A DNA stretch of 36,131 bases from Verrucomicrobiaceae bacterium TMED86 (GTDB lineage Bacteria > Verrucomicrobiota > Verrucomicrobiia > Verrucomicrobiales > Akkermansiaceae), in the NCBI GenBank assembly GCA_002172625.1, contig NHEN01000025.1, positions 1 through 36,131 of the forward strand, read 5' to 3'. Of this stretch, positions 26,571-35,021 are shown in pieces. The notes beneath the pieces were generated by a model that saw only the letters and a program-made list of their open reading frames with translations, had not been told where the DNA came from and searched no databases. Positions within the stretch are counted from its first letter, which is position 1. The number at the start of each line of letters is the position of its first letter. The position numbers and the translations under genes were made by a program.

Positions 26571-27374
26571 ATGATGAAGGCCATCTTACTGCTATCACTT
26601 CTTCTGCCCCTTGTTGTCACGGGGCAGGAAAAACTACCTCCAAAGTATCTGCGATTCGTTCCTCTGGGTGAATTGCCTCCGTGGAAGGAAGAGATTCGAG
26701 AAGACCGAAGAATCCAGTCTCCGCCCGAGCCTGGACAGATGCCTCCGAGTGAGATTGAGGTTAATGGAGGCGATCTTAATGGATTTGGTGGGAACCTCTA
26801 TTTGAGGAGACTGACGAATTATTACTCGGTCGCCGGAGAGCAGCAGAGGTTGGAAATTCTGGAGAAAGGGGGAGATCCACCGTGGATTAGCCATGCCATG
26901 CCGACGGCATCACACACGCTGGCGATCCTCTTTCGAGATCTTCAGGAAATGACTTGGCTCAAACCAGTCGTGAAAATCGTAAGAGATGATCTGCAGGCCT
27001 TTCCTTTGGGGTCGATGCGTCTGGTGAATGTCTCTCATCTGGAAATTGCGGTGAAAGTCGGGGATCAAGATCCGGTTTTCATTAAGGCCGGCGAGTCGGG
27101 TCAGCAGAAATTGAAAGAGGGGAGAAATCTCGTGAGGGTTGATGTGATTGATCCAGATGGTGGCAACAAAATGATCTTTCAAAATGACTTTTCGATACGA
27201 AAGGGACAGCGAGTACAGAGTTTTGTCTTTAAATCGCAGGGTTTGGTCGCCAGTCGCCCGGTGCGCTTCACCTATGAGATTGATCGCTTTCAGGATCCCC
27301 AATCCCTCTTTAAATCCCAACCCCCCCCGACGGTGGAGCCCAAGATCGCTCCTGCCGAGGCAGAAGGGTCCTAA
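26571..27374 (+). CDS. Secreted hypothetical protein, tandem paralog 1
   Basis: Signal peptide MMKAILLLSLLLPLVVTGQ; motif LRFVPLGELPPWKEEIREDRRIQ shared with the next gene. Confidence 0.7.
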   Translation: MMKAILLLSLLLPLVVTGQEKLPPKYLRFVPLGELPPWKEEIREDRRIQSPPEPGQMPPSEIEVNGGDLNGFGGNLYLRRLTNYYSVAGEQQRLEILEKGGDPPWISHAMPTASHTLAILFRDLQEMTWLKPVVKIVRDDLQAFPLGSMRLVNVSHLEIAVKVGDQDPVFIKAGESGQQKLKEGRNLVRVDVIDPDGGNKMIFQNDFSIRKGQRVQSFVFKSQGLVASRPVRFTYEIDRFQDPQSLFKSQPPPTVEPKIAPAEAEGS

Positions 27375-27445
27375 TTTTTCGTCCAGCATGATTACCGGAA
27401 TCTTTGTCTGGATACCCTCTTGGTCGATATGCTAAACCACAGCTG

Positions 27446-28174
27446 ATGATGAAACGCCTACTGATTCTCTCTCTTTGTTTGACTTGGACATCCAGCGCGC
27501 AAGAGGCGCCGAGTAAAAACGTGCGCTTTCTTCCATTGGGAGAGTTACCTCCCTTTAAGCAGATCATAGGAACGGATCGTCGAAAACAGGGAGAACACCC
27601 CAAAGGTTCCATGCCTCCGGAGGGGACTGTCCTGATGACCGAACCCGGAGAGGGAACACCTTTGGGTTTGCGTTTAAAAACCTTTACGAAGTCTTTAAAA
27701 ATCAAGGCATCCGCAAAAGGGGTGGAGATTTACGAAGGAGGGAAAGTGGCCGGCGAGCCTTGGTTTAAAAGTCGATTTCCGGCTCAAAAGCAGGCTTTGT
27801 TCGTGCTTTGCAAGGACAATGCGACGATGACCTGGGAGAAGCCCCAAGTGAAAGTTTTGCCGGAAGATGTTCGCTCTTTTCCACTTGGGACAATTCGTTT
27901 GGCCAACCTTTCTGATCGAGGAGTCGCCGTGATTATTGGTGATGAAAAGGCGTTTGCCGTAAAAGCGGGGGAGGTGGTTCTCAAGCCAATGAAGGCCGGG
28001 GAGGTTCTGGTGAAGTTAGCGGTGAAAGATGCCGGCGGAGCTTGGAGGACAATTCTTCAAAACAATTTGACCATGAGTAAGAAGGGTCGCATGCACGCCT
28101 TCTTCTATAAGGCTCAGACCAAGGATGCGAAGAAGACACCGGTGAAGTTCTTTTCCAAATTGGAAGGGGTATAG
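27446..28174 (+). CDS. Secreted hypothetical protein, tandem paralog 2 (start MMKRLLILSLCLTWTSSAQ; ORF extends to 27404)
   Basis: Signal peptide; motif VRFLPLGELPPFKQIIGTDRRKQ shared with the preceding gene. C-terminal SKKGRMHAFFYKAQ parallels RKGQRVQSFVFKSQ. Confidence 0.7.
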   Translation: MMKRLLILSLCLTWTSSAQEAPSKNVRFLPLGELPPFKQIIGTDRRKQGEHPKGSMPPEGTVLMTEPGEGTPLGLRLKTFTKSLKIKASAKGVEIYEGGKVAGEPWFKSRFPAQKQALFVLCKDNATMTWEKPQVKVLPEDVRSFPLGTIRLANLSDRGVAVIIGDEKAFAVKAGEVVLKPMKAGEVLVKLAVKDAGGAWRTILQNNLTMSKKGRMHAFFYKAQTKDAKKTPVKFFSKLEGV

Positions 28175-28385
28175 TTGATCGAGTGGTTGTAGCTGATCCC
28201 GGGATTTTTGGAGCGCGCTGCCCGAAGACCGGTTGCCTTGTTCGCGAAGATCGGGGTCAGAGAGCAGATGGGCTCTGGCTCCTAGTGCCATCCACTTGTG
28301 TGATCGCCGAGGATTTGTCGTGGTGTTTTTCCCCTCGACGTTGCGAAATTGCTGGGCGATTGTCTGCCTTCCTAAGTCATCAACT

Positions 28386-29726
28386 ATGAGAACTTTATCC
28401 ATCATCGTCTCTGTCATCGCGGCCCTGCCGCTCTCCCTGTTCGCTCAAGGTCCCGTGCAGCAGTTTCAATCTGCTTGTATGGCTGCCGAAAAAAATAAGA
28501 AGGACGTGATGGTGGTATTCTCTGGTTCTAGCTGGAATAAACAGAGTGAACAATTCGAGAAAGAGGTCATCGGAGCCGAGGCCTTCAAAAAACAGGCTGA
28601 TGAGCTTTTCGTTCGGGTCGTTTTTGATTTCCCTCGCGAGCGGGAAAAGACGGACACGAAATTATTGGAGTTCCGTATGAAATATAAAGTGCGCCAAATG
28701 CCCAGCGTTGTCTTGTTGGACCCGGCCGGGCGTCCATTTGGCTATGCCGGATTTATGCGGGGAGGGGCGGAGGAATTCTGGAAGCGGATGAAAGAGATGG
28801 TGGATCTCAGAGTGAAACGCGATGAGTTGTTTGCCAAAGGAAGATCCAAGAAAGGCTTGGAACGCGCCAAGTTGCTGGTAGAGGGGTTGGAATTGTTGCC
28901 GAGTCAGGTTGTGCGTGATTTTTATGTGTTGGAGATGGCCGATATCGCCAAGGCCGACCCTGCGGGAAAAACGGGATTCATTGCCAAGGTAGAAAAAGAG
29001 GAGGCTCTGAAAAGAGAGCAGACATATTATCAAGCGCTTTTCCGGGAGAAGAAATATGATGAAATCATCAAGGTCTCAACCGAGGCGGCCCAGGAGGCGA
29101 GTGGCGAGGATTCACAGCGACTTTCCCTCTATGCGATTCAGGCCCTTGCTACTCTGGAGAAGTTTGATCAGGCGAAGAATGCAATCGATACCATGGCCTT
29201 GATTGCTCCGGATTCGACCTTGGGCAAGCGGGCGCCGCAATACCATCAGGCAGTTGAGCGCATGAAAGCCCGTGCCCAAAAAATGAAAGAAGCCAAGACG
29301 GCCAAGCCGATGGTGAAAAAGAGAACCGGTCCGATCGTTTCCAAGCCGGTGGCAATAGTGAGCGATATTAACGAGTTGAAAGAGGAAGCCGTGATGCTGG
29401 AGAAGCAGGCTCTGGAGGCTGCCAAAAAGGAGAATGAACTCAGCAAACAGGTTGCTGACCGCAAGTCGAAAATGGCTGCGCTCGAAAAGGAATTGGCTGT
29501 TTTGAAAGAGGAGGAGGCGAAATCAAAAGGAGAATTGGAAAAGGCTGTTGCTGAGCTCAGCAAGTTGGCAACCAAGGCTCAGGCGATGAAAGATGTCATC
29601 GAAAATCATGAGGCGATGGAAGCCCGCAAGCGCCAGGTGAAAGAGCTGGAGGAAAAGGCCAAAAAGCTGAAGAAGGAAGCCGATGATCTGAAGGGGAATT
29701 CCCAGAAGCTCAAAAAATCCGAATAA
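28386..29726 (+). CDS. Secreted thioredoxin-fold-like protein with C-terminal coiled coil; no CxxC (start likely 28386)
   Basis: Signal MRTLSIIVSVIAALPLSLFAQ; KKDVMVVFSGSSWNKQSEQFEKEVIGAEAFKKQADELFVRVVFDFP…KYKVRQMPSVVLLDPAGRPFGYAGF; Lys/Glu-rich heptad-like C-terminus. Confidence 0.75.
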   Translation: MRTLSIIVSVIAALPLSLFAQGPVQQFQSACMAAEKNKKDVMVVFSGSSWNKQSEQFEKEVIGAEAFKKQADELFVRVVFDFPREREKTDTKLLEFRMKYKVRQMPSVVLLDPAGRPFGYAGFMRGGAEEFWKRMKEMVDLRVKRDELFAKGRSKKGLERAKLLVEGLELLPSQVVRDFYVLEMADIAKADPAGKTGFIAKVEKEEALKREQTYYQALFREKKYDEIIKVSTEAAQEASGEDSQRLSLYAIQALATLEKFDQAKNAIDTMALIAPDSTLGKRAPQYHQAVERMKARAQKMKEAKTAKPMVKKRTGPIVSKPVAIVSDINELKEEAVMLEKQALEAAKKENELSKQVADRKSKMAALEKELAVLKEEEAKSKGELEKAVAELSKLATKAQAMKDVIENHEAMEARKRQVKELEEKAKKLKKEADDLKGNSQKLKKSE

Positions 29727-29730
29727 GGAG

Positions 29731-30639
29731 ATGGGCTCGGTCTTTTTGAAATCGCTTTTATTTTTGCTGATTGCGAGCCCTTTGGTGGCGGCGTGGAATT
29801 CCGATCTTGGAACTGCCCAAAAAACCGCGGAGAAGGAAAAGAAGGCGCTCTATTTGGTGTTTGTCTCCACCGATTCTTCGGGAGCCTGCCAACAGCTGGA
29901 GAGGCGCATTCTCTCGTCCGAGAAGTTTCAATCCCTGGTAGAAGAGAAGTTTGTTCTGGTCAAAGTGGATCTGCCCTTGAAAAAGCGTCTTCAGAAGGAA
30001 AATCACCAGAGGATGTTGGATTTAGCGAGGCGGTTTGGAGTCGGGGGCGTTTTTCCGACTTCCTTTTACCTCGATGCCGGCGGGCGGCCTTTTCATCAGG
30101 AGAATGGTGTCTTGCCAGGAGGTCCGGAAAAATATGCGGGTCATCTGTTGGGGATTCTTCAGAAGAGAGAGACGCGAGATGAAGGTCTGAGAGCGGCTTC
30201 AAAAATGTCAGGCCTGAAAAAGGCCCGTGCACTGGTTCATCTCTTAAAGCCCTTGTCGGATGAAGTGGTCTTGAATTTCTATGCCGAGCAGATGGATGAG
30301 CTGGCGGAATTGGATCCCGAAGACACCCTTAAGTTTCGAAAAGAAAAAGTGATCGGAAAGGCCTATGCTGATTTTGAGGAGGCCGTGAAAAAGGTGTTTC
30401 ACAAGGATAGCTACGATCAGGTGGTGACCTTGGTGGATGAGTTTATTGGGAAGCATGCCCCCGAAGGAGACTTGAGACAAAAGGTCTTATTCCGGAAGCT
30501 GGCGGCCCTCAACCACGGAGGTAATTTGGAGCCGGCAATCAAGGTTGCCGATGAGATCATCTCTATCGATAAAGAATCCTCTCATGGTCGTTTTTCCACT
30601 CAGATTAAGGAGAAGATTAAGAAGCGACTGGGCCGTTAA
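29731..30639 (+). CDS. Secreted thioredoxin-fold-like protein, active site degenerate (SGAC); related to the preceding gene
   Basis: Signal peptide; KKALYLVFVSTDSSGACQQLERRILSSEKFQSLVEEKFVLVKVDLP…RFGVGGVFPTSFYLDAGGRPFHQENG. Confidence 0.75.
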   Translation: MGSVFLKSLLFLLIASPLVAAWNSDLGTAQKTAEKEKKALYLVFVSTDSSGACQQLERRILSSEKFQSLVEEKFVLVKVDLPLKKRLQKENHQRMLDLARRFGVGGVFPTSFYLDAGGRPFHQENGVLPGGPEKYAGHLLGILQKRETRDEGLRAASKMSGLKKARALVHLLKPLSDEVVLNFYAEQMDELAELDPEDTLKFRKEKVIGKAYADFEEAVKKVFHKDSYDQVVTLVDEFIGKHAPEGDLRQKVLFRKLAALNHGGNLEPAIKVADEIISIDKESSHGRFSTQIKEKIKKRLGR

Positions 30640-30642
30640 GAT

Positions 30643-31467
30643 CTAAAGAGGCCGGCCATAGGAGTCGCAGCGGTTGTGCCAACCGGCGCGCCAGCGTGAT
30701 TCTCCACGAGCGGGAGGTGAGTTCTTGATGCGGAGGTCGAGACGACGTTTTGCAGCGGCTCCAAATTCCCTGGCGGCAGCTTGTCCGGAGGGAACGTTTT
30801 TCATTTCCATGAGAACCCACATCAAGCCCCATCCCTGAGCGCCATATCTTTCTTTGGGGTTGGTTCCGTCTCCCTTGAAATTGACATAATCAACGAGGGC
30901 ATAGATCCCGTTTGGAGTCGTGGCGACCTTGTTGTAGTTGTCTTGAATGCGGGCTCGTTGATTGGCGGGTGCGGCCTGAAGAACTTTTGGAAGCGCAGCG
31001 CGGGATTTGAAGGCGATGAATTCCGTCTGAATGGTAATGTTTGCGGCGAGCCAATTGCGTAATCCGGTAAGCTTTGGGAAATTGGAGTCAGCTAGGAATG
31101 ACGCCCGGCTGTTCCAGGGGCAATCGGGAAGTGAAGCGACTGCGGGAGGCTGGGCTCCTTTGCTCCGGGCATAGCGCACGAATTCAGGAAAGGACTCGGT
31201 CCAGCGACCGTTAAAGCCCTTGGGATACCAAATAAAATGCCCAATTCCCATTGAGGGGAATTCCTCGCCAACATTCCAGGCGGTGAGCCCGCTGACTTTT
31301 CCGCCTGATTCGTTTTGCCAAATCTTACGGCCGATGCTCGATTTTTGAGCAGCGGTGAGCCTGAGCACATTCGAGTTTTGAGGCAAAGGCTTGGTGGAAA
31401 CCGATGGATCGGGAGCGCAGGCGGCGAATAGACAAGCGAGAGGAAGAAAGAAACAGGCAACTTGCAT
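30643..31467 (-). CDS. Conserved hypothetical lipoprotein
   Basis: MQVACFFLPLACLFAACAPD lipobox; …KIWQNESGGKVSGLTAWNVGEEFPSMGIGHFIWYPKG…. Confidence 0.65.
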   Translation of the reverse strand: MQVACFFLPLACLFAACAPDPSVSTKPLPQNSNVLRLTAAQKSSIGRKIWQNESGGKVSGLTAWNVGEEFPSMGIGHFIWYPKGFNGRWTESFPEFVRYARSKGAQPPAVASLPDCPWNSRASFLADSNFPKLTGLRNWLAANITIQTEFIAFKSRAALPKVLQAAPANQRARIQDNYNKVATTPNGIYALVDYVNFKGDGTNPKERYGAQGWGLMWVLMEMKNVPSGQAAAREFGAAAKRRLDLRIKNSPPARGESRWRAGWHNRCDSYGRPL

Positions 31468-31502
31468 AAAGAGGAGCTTGGGCTCAAAATCGAGCCATCG
31501 CA

Positions 31503-31913
31503 ATGGACAAAAACGAACTTTTAAAAGCGCTTACGCCCAATCTCTTTGATGTGGTAAAAATTCTTCTTACTGCTGTGGTGATTCTGGTGGTTACCAAATT
31601 ACAGCTGGTGAGTGACAAGCTTTCCGCTCTTCTCATTGCTCTGCCGCTGACTTCGATTCTCGCCATGATCTGGATGCGGCATGAAAGTAAGGTGAGCGAC
31701 CAGGCCGCTCGGGTCGAGAGTATCGCCAATCATGCCTATTATACCTTTTGGTTTGTCTTACCTACCATGCCGATGTTTCTCGTAATTCCCTGGATGCTGA
31801 AAAAGGGATACGGGTTCTATTTCACTCTTGGAGTCAACGCAGTGATGACCACGGCCTTGTTTTGGCTCCTGGTGATTACTTTGAAAAAGTTCACTTCGAT
31901 TGAGTTGATGTAG
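31503..31913 (+). CDS. Small integral membrane protein (DUF3147-like, tentative)
   Basis: 136 aa with three to four hydrophobic segments (VVKILLTAVVILVVTKLQL; LSALLIALPLTSILAMIWM; YTFWFVLPTMPMFLVIPWML). Confidence 0.6.
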   Translation: MDKNELLKALTPNLFDVVKILLTAVVILVVTKLQLVSDKLSALLIALPLTSILAMIWMRHESKVSDQAARVESIANHAYYTFWFVLPTMPMFLVIPWMLKKGYGFYFTLGVNAVMTTALFWLLVITLKKFTSIELM

Positions 31914-33141
31914 ATTCTGCGATTGCCATCCCCGCGAGTCTTCCGGTGGTCCAGGCCGCCTGAAAGTTAAAGCCGCCGGTAATGCCATCAATATCGAGAA
32001 CCTCTCCGGCAAAGTAGAGCCCGGTGTGCTCTTTGCTTTCCATGCTTTTGAGCTGCACGTCATCGAGAGAAACGCCGCCGCAGGTGACGAATTCATCTTT
32101 GTTGAGGCTTTTTCCATCCACGGAAAATTTCGCCTGAACCAACTCCTTTGCAAGAGTCTGACTTTGGAGTTTTGTGATCTTGGACCAAGTCGAGGAATCG
32201 AGGATGCCGGAGGTTTCGCACATTCTCTGCCAGAGTCGTTTACTAATGCCGACGATGGGGCTTCGCTTGCTTATTTTCCAAACGCCATGATCGCGACGAT
32301 GTTGGTGGAACATTTCTTGCACGGATTCCAGGCTTTCGCTTCCGGTCCAGTTGATCGTCACGGAGAACCGGTAATTGGATTGGGAGAGGTCACGAGCGCC
32401 CCACGCGGATATTTTAAGGATGGCCGGGCCACTCAATCCCCAATGGGTGATCAATAGGGGGCCTTCGCTTTGGTGGGTTTCGGTAGAGGCGGTGGCGTGG
32501 GGGACTGAGACTCCTTGCAGGCCGTGGATGCGAGGATCGCTGATTTTAAAAGTAAATAGAGAGGGGACGGGAGAACTGAGATCGTGGTTGAGGTTTTCTG
32601 CGGGAATACGAGCATCCTTACTTCGGATTCCTCCGGTTGCGACGAGGATATTTCGAGCTGTGAAATGATCTCCGGTTGAGGTGAATAGTTCGTAGGTTTG
32701 ATCGCTTTGATGAAGCTGGGTCACGCCGCAATGGGTGCGCCATTTAATTCCCAAATCGTTTGCGGATTTGGTAAGACAATCGATGATGGTGTGCGAGTTA
32801 TCGGTAGTCGGAAACATGCGTCCATCTTCTTCCGTTTTTAGTTCCACCCCGTGATCTTCAAACCAAGTGATCGTATCGGCAGGCTGCCAGCGGTGAAAGG
32901 GTCCGATAAGGTTTCGGTGTCCCCGGGGGTAATTTTTGGCCAAGTCTTTGGGGTCGAAACATTGGTGGGTCACGTTGCACCGGCCTCCTCCGGAGATTCT
33001 TACCTTGGTGAGGATTTCCGGACCTTTTTCCAAAATGAGAATCTTTGGCGTGCCAAACTCGGCAGCAGTGATGGCTCCAAAAAAACCTGCCGCTCCGCCA
33101 CCGATGACGATGAGATCGTAATATTGTTCGGAACGGCTCAT
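31891..33141 (-). CDS. HI0933/BaiN-family FAD-dependent oxidoreductase
   Basis: YDLIVIGGGAAGFFGAITAAEFG, KVRISGGGRCNVTHQC, FHRWQPADTITWFEDHGVELKTEEDGRMFPTTDNSHTI, AGEVLDIDGITGGFNFQAAWTTGRLAG. Confidence 0.92.
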   Translation of the reverse strand: MSRSEQYYDLIVIGGGAAGFFGAITAAEFGTPKILILEKGPEILTKVRISGGGRCNVTHQCFDPKDLAKNYPRGHRNLIGPFHRWQPADTITWFEDHGVELKTEEDGRMFPTTDNSHTIIDCLTKSANDLGIKWRTHCGVTQLHQSDQTYELFTSTGDHFTARNILVATGGIRSKDARIPAENLNHDLSSPVPSLFTFKISDPRIHGLQGVSVPHATASTETHQSEGPLLITHWGLSGPAILKISAWGARDLSQSNYRFSVTINWTGSESLESVQEMFHQHRRDHGVWKISKRSPIVGISKRLWQRMCETSGILDSSTWSKITKLQSQTLAKELVQAKFSVDGKSLNKDEFVTCGGVSLDDVQLKSMESKEHTGLYFAGEVLDIDGITGGFNFQAAWTTGRLAGMAIAESTSTQSK

Positions 33142-33235
33142 GATGACGGCAGAACTATGGATAAAATGAGTTAAATACCAGAGTGCAAATTGTCTTTGGA
33201 CGAATTATAGAGAGGGGGTGCAGGGAGATGTCTTC

Positions 33236-33976
33236 ATGGAGATTCGCGAACTCAGAAAGAGTTTTGGCTCGCAGGAGGTCTTGCATGGGATTGACCTGGA
33301 TATTCATCGGGGGGAAACCCTGGTCCTGCTGGGTGGATCGGGATGCGGGAAGTCCGTCTTGATGAAGCATATGACCGGGCTCCTTCAGCCGGACTCTGGA
33401 ACGGTCAGTCTGGAGGGGAAGTTGATCTCAGGATCCAGTGAGCGCGAATTGACCTGGGCCCGGCGAAAGATTGCCATGATGTTTCAAAGTGGGGCTCTTT
33501 TCGACTCATTGACCGTGGGTGAAAATATCGCCTTCCCGCTTCGCGAAGCCGGGATCAAGGATGAGGCGGAGGTTGAAAGAAGAGTGGGCGAGGCGCTTGA
33601 GATTGTGAAATTGAAAGGTCAGCGGGCCAAGAGGCCCTCGGAGCTTTCCGGAGGGATGCGGAAACGGGTCGCCCTGGCCCGGGCGGTGGTGGAGAAACCG
33701 TGTTGCGTGCTTTACGACGAGCCGCATGCGGGTCTCGATCCGGTGACCGGAGATTCCATTGATCATTTGATTAAGGAACTGGAAAAGGAGCATGGCATTA
33801 CCAATGTGGTGATTACACATGAAATACGGAGCGTTTTCCGTATCGCCACGCGGGTGGTTTTTTTGAAGGATGGCTTGATTTACTGGGAAGGAACGCCCGA
33901 AGCCTTGAAAAAGACAGGCGACCCGGAATTACAAAATTTCATCGAAGGGCGCTCCGAAAAATCCGCTCATTTGTGA
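33236..33976 (+). CDS. mlaF: MlaF-type ABC transporter ATP-binding protein (ORF from GTG 33218; ATG 33236 likely)
   Basis: Walker A GGSGCGKSVLMKH, signature LSGGMRKRVALARAVV, Walker B CCVLYDEPHAGLDPVTG. Confidence 0.92.
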   Translation: MEIRELRKSFGSQEVLHGIDLDIHRGETLVLLGGSGCGKSVLMKHMTGLLQPDSGTVSLEGKLISGSSERELTWARRKIAMMFQSGALFDSLTVGENIAFPLREAGIKDEAEVERRVGEALEIVKLKGQRAKRPSELSGGMRKRVALARAVVEKPCCVLYDEPHAGLDPVTGDSIDHLIKELEKEHGITNVVITHEIRSVFRIATRVVFLKDGLIYWEGTPEALKKTGDPELQNFIEGRSEKSAHL

Positions 33977-34014
33977 TTTGAGCTTTTCGGGATTCCCGAC
34001 GACAATCAAGAAGG

Positions 34015-35013
34015 ATGGCAGGATCTCTACAACGAAACGAAACACTAGTCGGCCTGTTTGTCTTCGTGGGGCTGGCGCTGTTGGCGGCATTGGTCCTCTT
34101 GTTCGGGAATGCCCGTGATTGGTTTAAGGATCGCTACGAGCTGAAAGTCTACTTTGATGAAGCCTCGGGAGTGATCGAAGGAAGTGCGGTGCGATTTCGT
34201 GGTGCCAAGGTGGGGCTGGTGGAGGAGAAGCCGCAGCTAACTTCGGAGGGGAAAGTGATGATCGTGTTAGCGATTGAGGAGCAGTACCAGATCCCCGAAG
34301 GGTCACGATTTCAGGTCGGACAGGCCAGTTTGTTGGGGGATAAGGAGATTTTGATCACTCCGCCGGGCGAAGTGTCGGGGGGAAACATTGACGCAGATGC
34401 CGAGATATCCGGAACCTCGGGTGGGGGGCTTGAACAGTTGCAGGATGATGCCACCGAAGTTGCCAAAGAGATGCGCTTGTTAGTGAAGGAAGCGCGTATT
34501 GCTTTGGAAGCCGTTGAGGTTTCGATTCGGGATATTCGCACCGTTGCTTCAAAGTTGAATCAAGGGCTGAATACGGTGAATGCGAAATTACTCTCAGACG
34601 AGAACCTAGACCATTTGAGTCAGTCGTTGGCTAATTTTGAGCGGGCGACGGCAGCGGCTGAAAAGTTGGGGGCGAAATTTGATCCTGCGTTGGAAGAGGC
34701 CCGGGCCGCATTTGCCGAAGTGAAGACCGCAGCGCAGAGTGTTCGGACCATTGCGGGGAATGTGGAGCCGGCTCTGGAAAGTGTTCCGGAAGTTCTCGCA
34801 TCGATTGAGCGGACCTCTGATCAAGCGAGCGCGGCGATTGAGAAGGTGCAATCGGGTGACGGGGCTCTGGGAGCGCTGGCCTATGACAGGGAGACGAAGG
34901 AGGACCTGCAGTCGTTCATCAAGAATCTTAAGAAGAATGGCATTCTTCGTTACCGGGACGAGGAGAGCAAAGAAGACGATCCCCGTGACCGTTTCCGGGG
35001 GCGCCGTAGATAG
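34015..35013 (+). CDS. mlaD: MlaD/MCE-domain periplasmic substrate-binding protein
   Basis: N-terminal TM, then YELKVYFDEASGVIEGSAVRFRGAKVGLVEEKPQL (MCE domain), then long helical C-terminus. Confidence 0.9.
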   Translation: MAGSLQRNETLVGLFVFVGLALLAALVLLFGNARDWFKDRYELKVYFDEASGVIEGSAVRFRGAKVGLVEEKPQLTSEGKVMIVLAIEEQYQIPEGSRFQVGQASLLGDKEILITPPGEVSGGNIDADAEISGTSGGGLEQLQDDATEVAKEMRLLVKEARIALEAVEVSIRDIRTVASKLNQGLNTVNAKLLSDENLDHLSQSLANFERATAAAEKLGAKFDPALEEARAAFAEVKTAAQSVRTIAGNVEPALESVPEVLASIERTSDQASAAIEKVQSGDGALGALAYDRETKEDLQSFIKNLKKNGILRYRDEESKEDDPRDRFRGRRR

Positions 35014-35021
35014 CAAATTTT

